Source of the DNA: Haloarchaeobius salinus
GTDB taxonomy: Archaea; Halobacteriota; Halobacteria; Halobacteriales; Natrialbaceae
Length of the DNA stretch: 64,000 nucleotides
Direction of reading: 5' to 3'
Assembly: GCF_024464185.1 (NCBI RefSeq)
Contig: NZ_JANHAU010000001.1
Span: forward strand, 992,001 to 1,056,000
Below, piece by piece: positions 45,643 to 57,080 of the stretch. The position numbers and the translations under genes were made by a program. Under the pieces are notes generated by a model. It had not been told where the DNA came from. It was given only the letters and a program-made list of their open reading frames with translations, and made no database searches. Each line of letters opens with the position of its first letter. Within the stretch, counting starts at the first letter, position 1.

Positions 45643-46397
45643 GCGGTCTCACCACCGTGGAGCTTCGTGATGCGCTGCAGGAACTCCGCGGTGCGTGCCT
45701 GCTCGGGGTGCTCGAACAGCTGGGCGGGCGGGCCGCGCTCGACGATGTGGCCCTGGTCGAGGAACATCATGCGCGAGGCTGCCTCGCGGGCGAAGCCCAT
45801 CTCGTGGGTCACCACCAGCATCGTCATGCCCTCGTCGGCGAGTTCGCGCATGACGCTCGTGACCTCGCCGACCAGCTCGGGGTCGAGCGCGCTCGTCGGC
45901 TCGTCGAACAGCATGAGCTTCGGGTCCATCGCGAGCGCGCGGGCGATGCCGACGCGCTGCTTCTGACCTCCCGAGAGTTCGGCGGGGTAGGAGTCCGCCT
46001 GGTTGGCGAGGCCGACGCGTTCGAGGTGCTCCATCGCCCGCTCGCGGGCCTCTGCCTTGCCTAGACTCTTCACCCGGCGCAGGCCGAGCGTGATGTTCTC
46101 GAGCGCGGTGAGGTGCAGGAACAGGTTGAAGTCCTGGAACACCATCCCGACCTGCCGCCGGAGCTCGTTCACGTCGGTGTCGGGGCCGCTGACGCGCTCG
46201 CCGTCGAGGTAGATGGTCCCCGAGTCCGGCTCCGTGAGCCGGTTGACACAGCGCAGCAGCGTCGACTTGCCGGAGCCGCTCGGTCCGGACAGCACCTCTA
46301 CGTCGCCCGTCTCCAGCTCGAAGCTGATGCCCTCGAGGACCTTCTCGTCGCCGTAGCTCTTGTGCAGGTCCTCGACGCGGAGCAGCGGGTCGCTCAT
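45639..46397 (-). CDS. Amino-acid ABC transporter ATP-binding protein (GlnQ/HisP-type)
   Basis: A 252-residue ATPase. Walker [13 protein letters not shown] near residue 37, signature [15 protein letters not shown], Walker [14 protein letters not shown] and the switch histidine in VVTHEMGFA. The sequence matches the polar amino-acid transporter subfamily, whose ATPases are normally this length. It overlaps both permease genes by four bases (ATGA), fixing the operon order. Confidence 0.94.
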   Translation of the reverse strand: MSDPLLRVEDLHKSYGDEKVLEGISFELETGDVEVLSGPSGSGKSTLLRCVNRLTEPDSGTIYLDGERVSGPDTDVNELRRQVGMVFQDFNLFLHLTALENITLGLRRVKSLGKAEARERAMEHLERVGLANQADSYPAELSGGQKQRVGIARALAMDPKLMLFDEPTSALDPELVGEVTSVMRELADEGMTMLVVTHEMGFAREAASRMMFLDQGHIVERGPPAQLFEHPEQARTAEFLQRITKLHGGETA

Positions 46398-47137
46398 GCG
46401 TTCTCACCCGTGGGGACGCCGAAGTAGTCACCGGCGAACTCCAGTCCGCGGTTCGTCGTCACCGTCAGCACGAAGTAGACGAGGCTGATGGCGAGGATGA
46501 GCTCGAGCGCCGCGCCGGTCCGGTTCTGCTGGAGGAACAGGTCCTCGGCGGTGCCGAGCAGCTCGGTGACACCGAGGATGATGGCGATGCTCGTGTCCTT
46601 CAGCACGATGGTGAACTCGTTCTGGAATCCCGGGATGGACCGCCGCAGCGACTGCGGGACGATGACGTAGACGATGGCCTCCAGCTTGCTCATGCCGACC
46701 GAGCGGGCGGCCTCCATCTGGCCCTCGCCGACGCTCTGGATCGCGCCACGGAAGATCTGGGACTGGTACGCGCCCGAACGGAGGCCGAGCGCGAACGTCG
46801 CCGCGATGAACGGACTGCTCGACACGGAGAACACGTAGAACATGTAGATGAGGATGACCAGGATGGGAACCGCCCTGATGACGACCCCGACGGTCTCGAC
46901 GGGGATGCGGAGCCATGCGGGTGCGTACACCTCCGCGACGCCCGCCGGGAGGCCGATGAGGAACCCGAGGACGATGGAGACGAACGTCAGCTGGACGGTG
47001 ACGACGGTCGCGTCCAGTATCGCGTCACGGTTGCTCCAGACGTACCCCCAGTCGGGGTTGTCGAGGAAGAACCGGCTCGCGGCGTCAGCGAGTCCGCCCT
47101 GGAGCGGGGCGGCCGCCGGGGTGAGTTCCAGCACCAT
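46394..47137 (-). CDS. Amino-acid ABC transporter permease (first)
   Basis: A 247-residue permease with five hydrophobic segments and the cytosolic coupling loop [20 protein letters not shown]. It overlaps the ATPase start at its 3' end and follows the binding-protein gene after a six-base gap. The closely related second permease points to an asymmetric His/Gln-type importer. Confidence 0.91.
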   Translation of the reverse strand: MVLELTPAAAPLQGGLADAASRFFLDNPDWGYVWSNRDAILDATVVTVQLTFVSIVLGFLIGLPAGVAEVYAPAWLRIPVETVGVVIRAVPILVILIYMFYVFSVSSSPFIAATFALGLRSGAYQSQIFRGAIQSVGEGQMEAARSVGMSKLEAIVYVIVPQSLRRSIPGFQNEFTIVLKDTSIAIILGVTELLGTAEDLFLQQNRTGAALELILAISLVYFVLTVTTNRGLEFAGDYFGVPTGENA

Positions 47138-47143
47138 CGCGGA

Positions 47144-47926
47144 TTACTCGCCGAACCACTCCGCCGTCAGGTCCTGGTAGGTGCCGTCCTCACGCACCGT
47201 CGCGAGCCCGTCGTTGAGCGCGGACTGCAGCTCGCTCTCGCCGGTCCGGATGCCGAAGCCGTACTGCTCGCCGGTCTCGTAGACGAACGCGACGCTGACG
47301 CTGCGCTCGGACGCGAACGACGCCGCGACCGGCTCGTCGAGGACGACCGCGTCGATGTTGCCGTTTTCGAGGTCGGTCACCGCCAGCACGTACGTGTCGT
47401 AGGCGTTGTAGTTCGACTCCTGGAAGTCGCCGTCCTCGATCATCCCCTGGATGACGCTCTCGCCGGTCGTCCCGGCCTGGGATCCGACCTGACGGCCCTG
47501 CAGGTCGGACAGCTCCGAGGGCTGGAAGTCCCCGCCCTCGCGCACGAGGATGGACTGGTTCGCGCTGTAGTACGGGTCGCTGAAGTCGATGTTCTCGTCG
47601 CGATCTTCGGTGATGGTCATCGCGGCGGCGATGACGTCGATGTTACCGTTGCGGAGCGACGGGATGAGCGAGTCGAACGAGTTCAGGTCCTCCCAGGCCG
47701 CGAGCTCGTAGTCGGTCTCGTCGACGACCGCCTCGAGCAGGTCGATGTCGAAGCCGACGACCTCGTCGCCTTCCTTCATCTCGAACGGCGGGAAGCCCGA
47801 CGCTGTCCCCGGGATTATCGTGTTCTCGCCGCCGCCACCGCCGCCGGTGAGGGAGTCGATACACCCTGCCAGGGAGACTGTCGTCACTGCCGCACCAGTC
47901 GCCTTGAGGTAGCTACGTCTGTCCAT
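47144..47926 (-). CDS. Amino-acid ABC transporter substrate-binding lipoprotein
   Basis: A 260-residue receptor anchored by lipid: Tat-type MDRRSYLKATGAAVTT leads to lipobox SLAGC. The mature part is a type II periplasmic-binding-like fold with the amino-acid-contact pattern FPPFEMKEGDEVVGFDID and the loop ITEDRDENIDFSDPYY. This subfamily binds polar or basic amino acids; the exact ligand is not readable. It heads the transporter operon, with ATG 47926 chosen for its position before RRSY. Confidence 0.92.
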   Translation of the reverse strand: MDRRSYLKATGAAVTTVSLAGCIDSLTGGGGGGENTIIPGTASGFPPFEMKEGDEVVGFDIDLLEAVVDETDYELAAWEDLNSFDSLIPSLRNGNIDVIAAAMTITEDRDENIDFSDPYYSANQSILVREGGDFQPSELSDLQGRQVGSQAGTTGESVIQGMIEDGDFQESNYNAYDTYVLAVTDLENGNIDAVVLDEPVAASFASERSVSVAFVYETGEQYGFGIRTGESELQSALNDGLATVREDGTYQDLTAEWFGE

Positions 47927-48036
47927 ACCGGTTGAGTATGACACCCCGATATAAAACGGTTGGTTGCTTCCGGGGAAACTTGCCGTCCCGAACGCGCTTC
48001 AGTCGGTCGATTCGCACGTCTGTCGGACGCGACCGC

Positions 48037-48255
48037 TCAGTCGCCGTCCGGGACCGGGTCGACGTGGTGGACCGCGTCCGGCGAGATGAGCCGACCGGTC
48101 GGGAGTTCGACCCAGCCGTTGGCGAGGACCCGGACCTCGCCCTCGTGGAGGACGTCCGTGGCGTCGCGATCGCCGTAGACGACGGCGTTGCGGTACTCCT
48201 TGATGAAGTAGTCGTCACCCCAGTCGAAGATGGAGCTGGTTCCTGCGGGGAGCAT
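48037..48255 (-). CDS. Small acidic protein, 72 residues, unknown
   Basis: A short frame with an ATG at 48255 and acidic haloarchaeal codon use. It contains FDWGDDYFIKEYRNAVVYGD and a C-terminal acidic end, reads like a small beta-rich soluble protein, and lies 41 bp beyond the heme A synthase gene in the same direction. I do not recognise the family. It is the only sensible frame here and its composition argues for a real gene. Confidence 0.6.
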   Translation of the reverse strand: MLPAGTSSIFDWGDDYFIKEYRNAVVYGDRDATDVLHEGEVRVLANGWVELPTGRLISPDAVHHVDPVPDGD

Positions 48256-48296
48256 GTTCGGCGGTTCGGCCACCGGTGTGAAAAGTCGTCGGGTGG

Positions 48297-48806
48297 TCAG
48301 TCCGCGTCGACGGGCCGCGTCGTGCCCTCGCGCTCTGCCGTCGCGGTCGTGCCGTCCTCCCCGCTGCGCTCGAACATCCACGCCGTCGCGCCGACGAGGC
48401 CGGCGAAGATGACCATCGCCGCGCCGTGGTGCAGCGTCTGGACGCCCGCGGTGTAGGTCACGACGGTCTGCCGGCCGAGGAGCACCTGCACCGGCAGGAC
48501 GACGATGGCGATGGCGACCGCGGCGTGGATACGCCGGCTGTCGAACGCCTTCCACGCGCCGTAGGCCGTCCCGAGGATGAAGAAGCCGGTGATGGACGCG
48601 ACGAACCGGTGGATCCACTCGGGGTACGACGCCACGTTCGGCGGCAGCAGGCCGAACAGCGGGCCGCCACAGAGCGGCCAGCGTCCCTGACAGGTGAGTC
48701 CCGTCCCCGTCGCGGCCGTGTACACGCCGAGCAGGATGAGCAGGAACGTCAGCCCCGTCGTCACCGCACCGAGGATGGCGACGTTCCGGCGGTCGAGCCA
48801 GTTCAT
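48297..48806 (-). CDS. ctaA: Compact heme A synthase (CtaA/COX15-type)
   Basis: A 169-residue four-helix membrane protein, about half the usual length. The heme-ligand histidines are in YPEWIHRFVAS and QTLHHGAAMVIF. Two cysteines near residues 38-46 (TCQGRWPLCGG) match the redox pair of the family. Four-helix archaeal versions are known to function as dimers of one half of bacterial CtaA, so it need not be a truncation. It converts heme O to heme A for terminal oxidases. The start ATG 48806 is the one that begins the first helix. Confidence 0.85.
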   Translation of the reverse strand: MNWLDRRNVAILGAVTTGLTFLLILLGVYTAATGTGLTCQGRWPLCGGPLFGLLPPNVASYPEWIHRFVASITGFFILGTAYGAWKAFDSRRIHAAVAIAIVVLPVQVLLGRQTVVTYTAGVQTLHHGAAMVIFAGLVGATAWMFERSGEDGTTATAEREGTTRPVDAD

Positions 48807-48926
48807 AATCCGTTCTCGGGGGTACGACCATATCAAGCGCACGGTCCTTCCGAGCGTGTGGGAATGCTTCGACCACCCCTCGCGACCCGCGGGGTTCGAC
48901 GGCTGTCGAACAGTTTGTTCGATTAG

Positions 48927-48933
48927 CTTTTAG
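48927..48933 (+). promoter_or_regulatory. TATA element of the malic enzyme gene
   Basis: CTTTTAG centred about 27 bp before ATG 48957; a leaderless start is likely. Confidence 0.45.
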
Positions 48934-48956
48934 TCGTACCATGTGGTGGCATTCGT

Positions 48957-51221
<2,265 letters not shown>

Positions 51222-51292
51222 CCCCGCACAGTCACTCAAACAGCCGTTTGTGTTTTCTTCGGACTTTTGGGTGTTCAGGCGTACCCACCGGT

Positions 51293-51754
51293 ATGGAGCG
51301 CCGTCAGTTCCTCGCGGTCGCCGGGTCGGTCGCCGCCGCCGGCTGTGCGAGCGTCACGCTTCGGAGCTCGTCGGGGGACGACGACGGTGACACGGACACG
51401 ACACTCGGTGTCGACGACGCACCGGTGACGGACGCGACCGCCGGGGACGCGGCGTCGTCGCCGACGCCGGCGGCGGAGCTGGAGATCTTCTCGACCGCCT
51501 CGGGAACCGTCGACGCGGGGTTCCAGCTGCAGCTGTACGACAGTCTGCGGACGGTCCACGAGCGGACACGAGAACTGGAGTACGGCGAGCGGGCCTACCT
51601 CTCGGGACGGCTCGCCGAGGAGACGGACTACCTGTTCGACCTGAGCGTCGACGGGTCGCTGCTGGTCGAGCGACCGGTGTACGCCGGCGAGCGGGTCGTC
51701 CTCGAGATCACCGACCGGCACACGGTCAGGCTGGTCGAGCGACGCCTGCTCTAG
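51293..51754 (+). CDS. Small haloarchaeal lipoprotein-like protein
   Basis: A 153-residue protein starting MERRQFLAVAG with a lipobox-like AAAGC at residue 17-18, then an acidic disordered linker rich in Asp and Thr (residues 25-60) and a folded C-terminal half of mixed strands. No catalytic motif is visible. The start is the Tat-like RRQF site; an upstream in-frame start is unlikely. Its TAG overlaps that of RNase H in CTAG. Confidence 0.7.
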   Translation: MERRQFLAVAGSVAAAGCASVTLRSSSGDDDGDTDTTLGVDDAPVTDATAGDAASSPTPAAELEIFSTASGTVDAGFQLQLYDSLRTVHERTRELEYGERAYLSGRLAEETDYLFDLSVDGSLLVERPVYAGERVVLEITDRHTVRLVERRLL

Positions 51755-52386
51755 TCCGAGGCGTTGCGATCCGCGCGGGACGGCGGCGGGTACTGCGGCC
51801 CGGTCGGCCGCGACGGCTCCACCGGTTCCGGGAGCACGCAGCGGTCCGGCTCCCGGTTGACGTGCGCGTAGCGCGACGGTTCGTTCGCCAGCGGGTGCGC
51901 CGGGTTCTGGTCGGAGTGGATGCGTGCGGCGCGCGCCTCGTCGAAGCCGGAGAGGCGGGCGCGGATGCCACGCCAGTGGTTCACGCTGGCGTCGGGCACG
52001 TCGAGGCGCTTCGTCGGCTCCCAGTCGGGGTGCCGGGCCGCGAGCAGCGCGTTGTTGACGTTCGCGGCGAGGTCGTCGTGGTCGAGGAGGATGCCCACGC
52101 GGGCCGTCCGCGGCGCACGGGCGGCGAGCACGTCGAGCCCGAGGTGGAGCGCGCGGTACTCCGCGACGTTGTTGTCGGGCGGCGCGTCGGACGACGCGAC
52201 GCGTGCGACACGTGTGCCGTCGCGCGTCTCGATGACGGCACCCAGCCCGCCGGGACGGTCCGCTCTGTAGGAGCCGTCTGTGGCGACGTAGAAGTCCCGA
52301 TGGTGCGTCTCGGGCGGGTGGGCGATGTGCGGCGTCGGCGACTCGTCGAACAGGTCCCGCAAGGCGGGTCGGCCGTGGGCGGCCAT
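51751..52386 (-). CDS. rnhA: Ribonuclease HI family protein
   Basis: A 211-residue RNase H-fold protein. Acidic active-site residues are seen in YVATDGSYR (Asp), NVAEYRAL (Glu) and LLDHDDL (Asp), spaced as in RNase HI. The N-terminal 30 residues and the C-terminal basic and proline-rich tail (PSRPTGPQYPPP) go beyond the catalytic core. Such archaeal type 1 enzymes degrade RNA in RNA/DNA hybrids. The gene shares the CTAG stop overlap and has a TATAAA box about 27 bp upstream of its ATG. Confidence 0.86.
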   Translation of the reverse strand: MAAHGRPALRDLFDESPTPHIAHPPETHHRDFYVATDGSYRADRPGGLGAVIETRDGTRVARVASSDAPPDNNVAEYRALHLGLDVLAARAPRTARVGILLDHDDLAANVNNALLAARHPDWEPTKRLDVPDASVNHWRGIRARLSGFDEARAARIHSDQNPAHPLANEPSRYAHVNREPDRCVLPEPVEPSRPTGPQYPPPSRADRNASD

Positions 52387-52410
52387 GAGTGACGTATAGA
52401 CGACGGTTCG

Positions 52411-52416
52411 TATAAA
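52411..52416 (-). promoter_or_regulatory. TATA element of the RNase HI gene
   Basis: TATAAA centred 27 bp before the ATG at 52386 (minus strand), suggesting leaderless translation. Confidence 0.45.
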
Positions 52417-52509
52417 TCAACCGGCTATGTCAGATATCAACAGGCATGGATTGAGGCCGAATTACCCGGAGGGGAAAGCCCTGTTATCGTCGGTGCACTC
52501 ACAGGTGAC

Positions 52510-53427
52510 GTGTCCCGGTACCGCAACGTCGCGCTGTTCCTCCTCCTCGCAGCGGTGTGGGGGAGCGCGTTCATGGCCATCAAAGCAGGCGTCGAGTTCA
52601 TCCCGCCGGTGCTGTTCGCCGCACTCCGCTACGACATCGCCGGCGTGCTGATGCTCGGTTACGTCGTCGTCGCCGTCGACGACTGGTACCCGACGACGCG
52701 GGCGGGCTGGACCGAGGTCGTCATCGGCGGCGTGTTCATGATCGCGGCCTACCACGCGCTGCTGTTCGTCGGGGAGACCGGTCCCGTCAGCAGCGCGGCC
52801 GCCGCCGTCCTCGTCGCACTCTCGCCGGTGCTGACGACCGCGTTCGCCCGCCTGCTGCTGCCGAACGAACCCGTGACCGCGTCGACCTGGCTCGGGATGT
52901 TCATCGCGCTCGTCGGCGTCGTCGTGCTGATGAACCCCGACCCGCAGCAGTTGCTGACGGACGCGGTCGTCTCGAAGTCGCTGGTCTTCGGTGCCGCGGC
53001 GGCGTTCGCGCTCGGGAGCGTCCTCACCCGGCGGGTCGACGGGGACCTGCCCATCGAGACGATGGAGGCGTGGTCGATGCTGCTCGGTGCGGCGCTGATG
53101 CACGTCGCCAGCGTCGCGATGCCGTCGGAGTCGTTCGCGATGGTCGAGTGGAACCTGACCGCCGTCCTCTCGCTGGCGTACCTCGCGGTCGCGGCGAGCG
53201 CGCTCGGCTTCCTCGTCTACTTCGACCTGCTCGACCGGCTCGGCCCCGTCGAGATCAACATGGTCTCGTACGTCGCGCCGGTGTTCGCCGCGGTGTCGGG
53301 CTGGCTGGTGCTCGACGAGGCCATCACGCTCTCCACCGTCGCCGGCTTCCTGGTCATCTTCGCGGGCTTCGTCGTGGTGAAACGACGGGCCGTCGCGCGG
53401 GAGTTCGCGCTGTTGAACTCGCGGTAG
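52510..53427 (+). CDS. EamA/DMT-family transporter
   Basis: A 305-residue protein with ten hydrophobic helices in two EamA repeats (residues 10-140 and 155-290), the classic drug/metabolite exporter layout. Repeat signatures are LLLAAVWGSAFMAIKAGVEF in the first helix and VSYVAPVFAAVSGWLVLDEAI in the second repeat. Substrate not inferable. The start is a GTG at 52510; no in-frame ATG upstream is available. Confidence 0.9.
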   Translation: MSRYRNVALFLLLAAVWGSAFMAIKAGVEFIPPVLFAALRYDIAGVLMLGYVVVAVDDWYPTTRAGWTEVVIGGVFMIAAYHALLFVGETGPVSSAAAAVLVALSPVLTTAFARLLLPNEPVTASTWLGMFIALVGVVVLMNPDPQQLLTDAVVSKSLVFGAAAAFALGSVLTRRVDGDLPIETMEAWSMLLGAALMHVASVAMPSESFAMVEWNLTAVLSLAYLAVAASALGFLVYFDLLDRLGPVEINMVSYVAPVFAAVSGWLVLDEAITLSTVAGFLVIFAGFVVVKRRAVAREFALLNSR

Positions 53428-53428
53428 T

Positions 53429-53662
53429 TCAGGGCTCGTACCGTTTCCCGACGACGAGCGCGAGCGCGTTCCAGACGAGCAGCAGGAGGAACGCGACCGT
53501 CTTCGGCGTGCTGTCGAGCCCCCAGACGAGGAGTCCGAGGTTCACGATCGGGAGGGAGACGGCACTCCAGAAGCCGACCATCCGCACGGACCGGGGGACC
53601 GACCGCGCGACGGTGTCGATGGGGCGCTCGGGGAGGCGGCCGAGGAGGGACTGGGCCGACAT
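53429..53662 (-). CDS. Small two-helix membrane protein
   Basis: A 77-residue protein with hydrophobic helices at about 28-47 and 53-71 and a short basic end (GKRYEP). It is a common haloarchaeal size class, with no known role that I recognise. It is convergent with the DMT transporter gene and has a TTATAA box 32 bp upstream. Confidence 0.62.
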   Translation of the reverse strand: MSAQSLLGRLPERPIDTVARSVPRSVRMVGFWSAVSLPIVNLGLLVWGLDSTPKTVAFLLLLVWNALALVVGKRYEP

Positions 53663-53691
53663 CGTCGACCGAAGCTACCGGACGAGGCGAC

Positions 53692-53697
53692 TTATAA
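53692..53697 (-). promoter_or_regulatory. TATA element of the small membrane protein gene
   Basis: TTATAA about 32 bp before ATG 53662. Confidence 0.4.
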
Positions 53698-53736
53698 CCA
53701 GTAGAAGCTGTCTTCGTTCATACCGAACTCCTCCTG

Positions 53737-55344
53737 CTAAATACTGGCCGGGCAGCCCCGCGTCTCCAACGTCGTCGTCGGCCGGATCCGGGACTCGTTC
53801 ACGGTCAGTCTGATGGAAGATTCCGCGGTGTCACGGCCCACAGAGACGGTCTGTACGTACTCGCCGGGGGGTAGGTCGGACGCCGACACGGTGAACTCGA
53901 CACGGGTGGACTCGTTCGGGTCGAGGGCCACAGTCTCGGTCGCGACCACCGTCTCACCGATCCGATAGGTGGCGGTGTCGGACTCCCTGGCGTTGCCCTC
54001 GTTCGTCACCGTCGCCGCGACCGTGAACGTCTCGTTGCCCGCGGCGGTCGCCGGGGCGTCGAGTTCGGTCACCGTGTAGTCCGCCCCGACGACCGTGAGG
54101 TTCGTCCGGTCGGACAGGAACCGCTCCCGGGGCGTCTCCGGGGCGCGCGCGACCGCGGTCACCTCGCCCGGCACCTGGAACCGGATGCGGAGCTCGCCGT
54201 CCGCACCGGTCACGTACTCCGTCCCGAACAGCTCGACGGTCCCCGCCACCGGCTCGCCCGTCGTCGCCCGCGTGATGGCGAACGTCACGCGCTCGCCAGC
54301 GGGAACCTCTCTCTGACTCGCCGCGAGGTCGAGCCCGACGAGCCGCGGGCGCACCCGCAGGCTCGCCGCCCCATCGGTGAACCGCACCGCATCCGTCCGT
54401 GGTGCGGTTGCGGCCACGTCGTACGTCCCGCTGGCGTCGAGCGCGACCGGGACGGTCCCATCGGGACCGGTCCAGACGCTCCGGTTGGCGACCGTCACCG
54501 AGGCGTTCACCGGTTCGCCCGTGTCCGCCCGGGTGACCGTCGCCGTCACGGCATCGTCGACGCGCGTCCGGTTCGACGAGAGCCCCACGTCCAGTGCGAC
54601 GGACCGGCGCTCGACCGAGATGGGGACCCGGACCGCGGTGAAGCGCTCCGTCTCCGTCCGCTCCTTCTCGACCCGGAGCTCGTAGCCGCCGGCGGTGTCG
54701 AACGACAGCGTCGCCACGCCCGACTCGTTCGTCCGGACGGTCCGGCCGTCGACGACGACCCGGCCGGTCACCGGCTCGCCGGTGTCGGCCCGCGTCACCG
54801 CCACCTGCAGCCCCTCCGCGGTGACCACGGTCGTCTCCGACGCCGACGCCGACAGCGAAACCGTGAACCGTCGGACACGGAGGGGCAGGCGCGCGACGGT
54901 GTTGTTGTCCGCCTCCGGTTCGACGACGCGTGCCGTGTAGTCACCCGGCGTCTCGAACCGGACCGTCGCGGTCCCGTTCCGGTCGGTCTCGACCGACTGG
55001 CCGTCGACCCGTACCGTCGCGTTGGCGACCGGTCTGTCACCCGCCACGACGGTGAACGCGATGGTCCCGCCGGGGTCGACGACGGTCCGGTCCGCCGACA
55101 GCGTGACCGCCTCGGGCTCCGGCTGCTCCTCGCCGTCGTAGTCGTAGAACGGGAACACCGGCCCGTCGGAGCTGTTGTCGTCGCCAAAGGGCGGCCCGGT
55201 CCCGAGCCCGCCGACCATCACGGCGAACGTCCCCAGCACGATGAGCACGAGGATGATGACCTGCGGGTCCCGGTGTGGCCGATAGCGTTCGTCCGTCCTG
55301 AGGGGCGACGACCCGGGGACTGAACGGGGTGCATCCGACGGCAT
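53737..55344 (-). CDS. Membrane-anchored Ig-repeat protein with CARDB-like end
   Basis: A 535-residue protein with one N-terminal transmembrane helix (about 28-50: VIILVLIVLGTFAVMVGGLG), an acidic linker, then Ig-like repeats: the motif RADTGEPV recurs in the second, third and, as RATTGEPV, fourth repeats at an exact 87-residue spacing (261 bp between matching codons). A CARDB-type domain follows (about 420-510, VTNEGNARESDTATYRIGETV). Such chains bind partners or give stiffness to a surface stalk. The C-terminal tail has a Cys six residues from the end. A short TATA-like CTTAAG lies 33 bp upstream. Confidence 0.8.
   Translation of the reverse strand: MPSDAPRSVPGSSPLRTDERYRPHRDPQVIILVLIVLGTFAVMVGGLGTGPPFGDDNSSDGPVFPFYDYDGEEQPEPEAVTLSADRTVVDPGGTIAFTVVAGDRPVANATVRVDGQSVETDRNGTATVRFETPGDYTARVVEPEADNNTVARLPLRVRRFTVSLSASASETTVVTAEGLQVAVTRADTGEPVTGRVVVDGRTVRTNESGVATLSFDTAGGYELRVEKERTETERFTAVRVPISVERRSVALDVGLSSNRTRVDDAVTATVTRADTGEPVNASVTVANRSVWTGPDGTVPVALDASGTYDVAATAPRTDAVRFTDGAASLRVRPRLVGLDLAASQREVPAGERVTFAITRATTGEPVAGTVELFGTEYVTGADGELRIRFQVPGEVTAVARAPETPRERFLSDRTNLTVVGADYTVTELDAPATAAGNETFTVAATVTNEGNARESDTATYRIGETVVATETVALDPNESTRVEFTVSASDLPPGEYVQTVSVGRDTAESSIRLTVNESRIRPTTTLETRGCPASI
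54247..54797. repeat. In-frame 261-bp repeat motif of the Ig-repeat gene
   Basis: The codons for (R)A(D/T)TGEPV start at 54247, 54508 and 54769 on the plus-strand reading, so the spacing is exactly 261 bp in both cases. A fourth, weaker copy (DRPVANATV) falls near 55030. Only the motif is conserved; the sequence between diverges. Confidence 0.75.
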
Positions 55345-55606
55345 CTGCTTCTCTGGAGATGGACGGGGGAGGGACTTAAGCCCGTCCGCCGTTCGGGGGT
55401 ATGTCGAATGTGCACACGGAACGGTCGATGGGTCGGATTCTCGGCGACTGTTCGTCGTTCGCGTTCGACCGGGGTCCACTGGCTGTTCGTGGCCGAATGC
55501 GCCCCCAGAGAGGTGGAACTCTCGGGCTGGGCCTGACTGCACCCACGGCAGCTCCGACCGGACCGTCTGACGCAGATATTAAGCGCTGGCGGGCGAAACG
55601 GGGCGC
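55345..55606. other. Divergent intergenic region
   Basis: 262 bp with no gene I can support. CTTAAG at 55375-55380 fits the Ig-repeat gene and ATATTAA at 55576-55582 fits the HEAT gene, so both promoters lie here. Confidence 0.5.
55576..55582 (+). promoter_or_regulatory. TATA element of the second HEAT gene
   Basis: ATATTAA about 28 bp before ATG 55607, probably a leaderless transcript. Confidence 0.45.
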
Positions 55607-57040
55607 ATGGCTTTCGACACCGGCTGGGACCTCCCGGCGACCGTGGCCGTGGCGTTCGACCCGCCGGTCGAGGCGGCCGGGGTGGCCAGCGCGGACGCGT
55701 TCCGCGCCGCCTACGGGCCGTTCCTGCGCGGGGTCCTCGGGACGAACGTGGACCGCGAACTCGAGGAGGGCACGCTGACGGGGCTGGCGAACCGGCTCGG
55801 CGGCGTCGCCTGGCAGCCCTCCTACGCGCGGTTCGAACGGCCCGCGGACGCGGACGAACTCGCCGATCTCACACGTGTCATCCAGGCGTACGCCCGAGCG
55901 GGGGGTGCGATGCGGCCGACCCGGCGGCCCGGCTACTGGCGACACGAGGCGTCCCGCGAGCGGGCGGTCGACCTCACCGACGAGTGCGAGGCGTGCGAGG
56001 CGCGCGATCTGACCGTGACGACGGGGACGGCGACGTGCTACCGGCTCTGCGAGGAGCACCACCGCGAGGTGTATCGGGACTACGTCGTGGCGACCCGGCA
56101 GGAGCCCGACCCACCCGAGCACGAGGAGGCGTTCGACCTCGCGGACCGGCTTCGGGAGGAGGCGCTGCCGACGGACGCGGCGAGCCGGCTGGCCGAGATC
56201 GGTGCGCACGACCCCCACCGACTCCGGCCCGTCTCGGACGTGCTCGTCGACGCGTTCGAGGCCCAGCGCGGCGCACACATCGTCAGCGTAGACTTCCTGC
56301 GCGCGGTGACGACGGCACTGACGCACCTCGGGACCATCGACTCGACGGTCCGGCAGCATCTCGTCGCCGGACTGGGCGACGACGACGAGAGCATCCGCGG
56401 GGCGAGCGCGGCCGCCATCGCCGCCCTCGCGTGGGAGCGGCCCGAGGCGCTGCTCGACGTCGACGAGGAGAGCCTCGGTGGGTCGGCCGCCGAGCGCCGC
56501 CCACCAGTCGTCAGACGGCTCGGGTCGATGCTCGGCTCCGACACCGTGCGCTGTCGGACGCAGGCGCTCTCGGCGCTGCGGGAGTTCGCACGGACCGACC
56601 CGGAACAGGTCGACCCGTACGCCGGCTCCGTCCGCGCCGCCACCGAGGACGAGAACCCGCGCATCCGGTTCCTCGCGGGGGTCACGCTCGCCAACCTCGC
56701 GCTCGCGGAGCCGGAGCGCGGTGCAGACTGGATTCCGGAGTTCGCCCGGCTCGCCGACGAGGAGAGCCACGTCGCGGCCGCGGGTGTCGTCGGGCTGGGC
56801 TTCCTCGCCAAAGCAGGGCAGGACGTCGGCTACGAACTCGACGACCTCACCGCGCTCGTCCGCACCTTCGCCGACCCGACCCGGCGGCCCCACCGGGTCG
56901 TCCGCGAGGCCGTCTTCGCGCTCGGCCACCTCGGCGGTCCCGGCGATGCCGAGCACGTCGACTGGGTCGCGGACTGCGCGCGGACCGACGCGCTCCGCGA
57001 TGCGTGCGAACGGGCGAAGGACGAGCTGTTCGTGACGTGA
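55607..57040 (+). CDS. HEAT-repeat protein with Cys/His metal-binding-like motif (paralogue)
   Basis: A 477-residue homologue of the protein at 2100-3551 with the same order: a 120-residue N-terminal domain (GWDLPATVAVAFDPPVEAA), a Cys/His group (C127, C130, C144, C148, H151) that could bind zinc, then helical repeats to the end (LRPVSDVLVDAFEA, ASAAAIAALAWERP, RFLAGVTLANLAL). Relative to its paralogue it has one extra cysteine in the motif and more repeats of similar length. No enzyme motif. The two lie about 52 kb apart and their partners are unknown. Confidence 0.72.
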   Translation: MAFDTGWDLPATVAVAFDPPVEAAGVASADAFRAAYGPFLRGVLGTNVDRELEEGTLTGLANRLGGVAWQPSYARFERPADADELADLTRVIQAYARAGGAMRPTRRPGYWRHEASRERAVDLTDECEACEARDLTVTTGTATCYRLCEEHHREVYRDYVVATRQEPDPPEHEEAFDLADRLREEALPTDAASRLAEIGAHDPHRLRPVSDVLVDAFEAQRGAHIVSVDFLRAVTTALTHLGTIDSTVRQHLVAGLGDDDESIRGASAAAIAALAWERPEALLDVDEESLGGSAAERRPPVVRRLGSMLGSDTVRCRTQALSALREFARTDPEQVDPYAGSVRAATEDENPRIRFLAGVTLANLALAEPERGADWIPEFARLADEESHVAAAGVVGLGFLAKAGQDVGYELDDLTALVRTFADPTRRPHRVVREAVFALGHLGGPGDAEHVDWVADCARTDALRDACERAKDELFVT

Positions 57041-57080
57041 ACGGCGGTGTCCGTGGCGTGCGGGCGCGTTCCCCTGCGGT

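Noticed and set aside
48297-48806. Heme A synthase as a truncated pseudogene
   Set aside because: The frame is intact, keeps the ligand histidines and cysteine pair, and compact four-helix archaeal versions are known.
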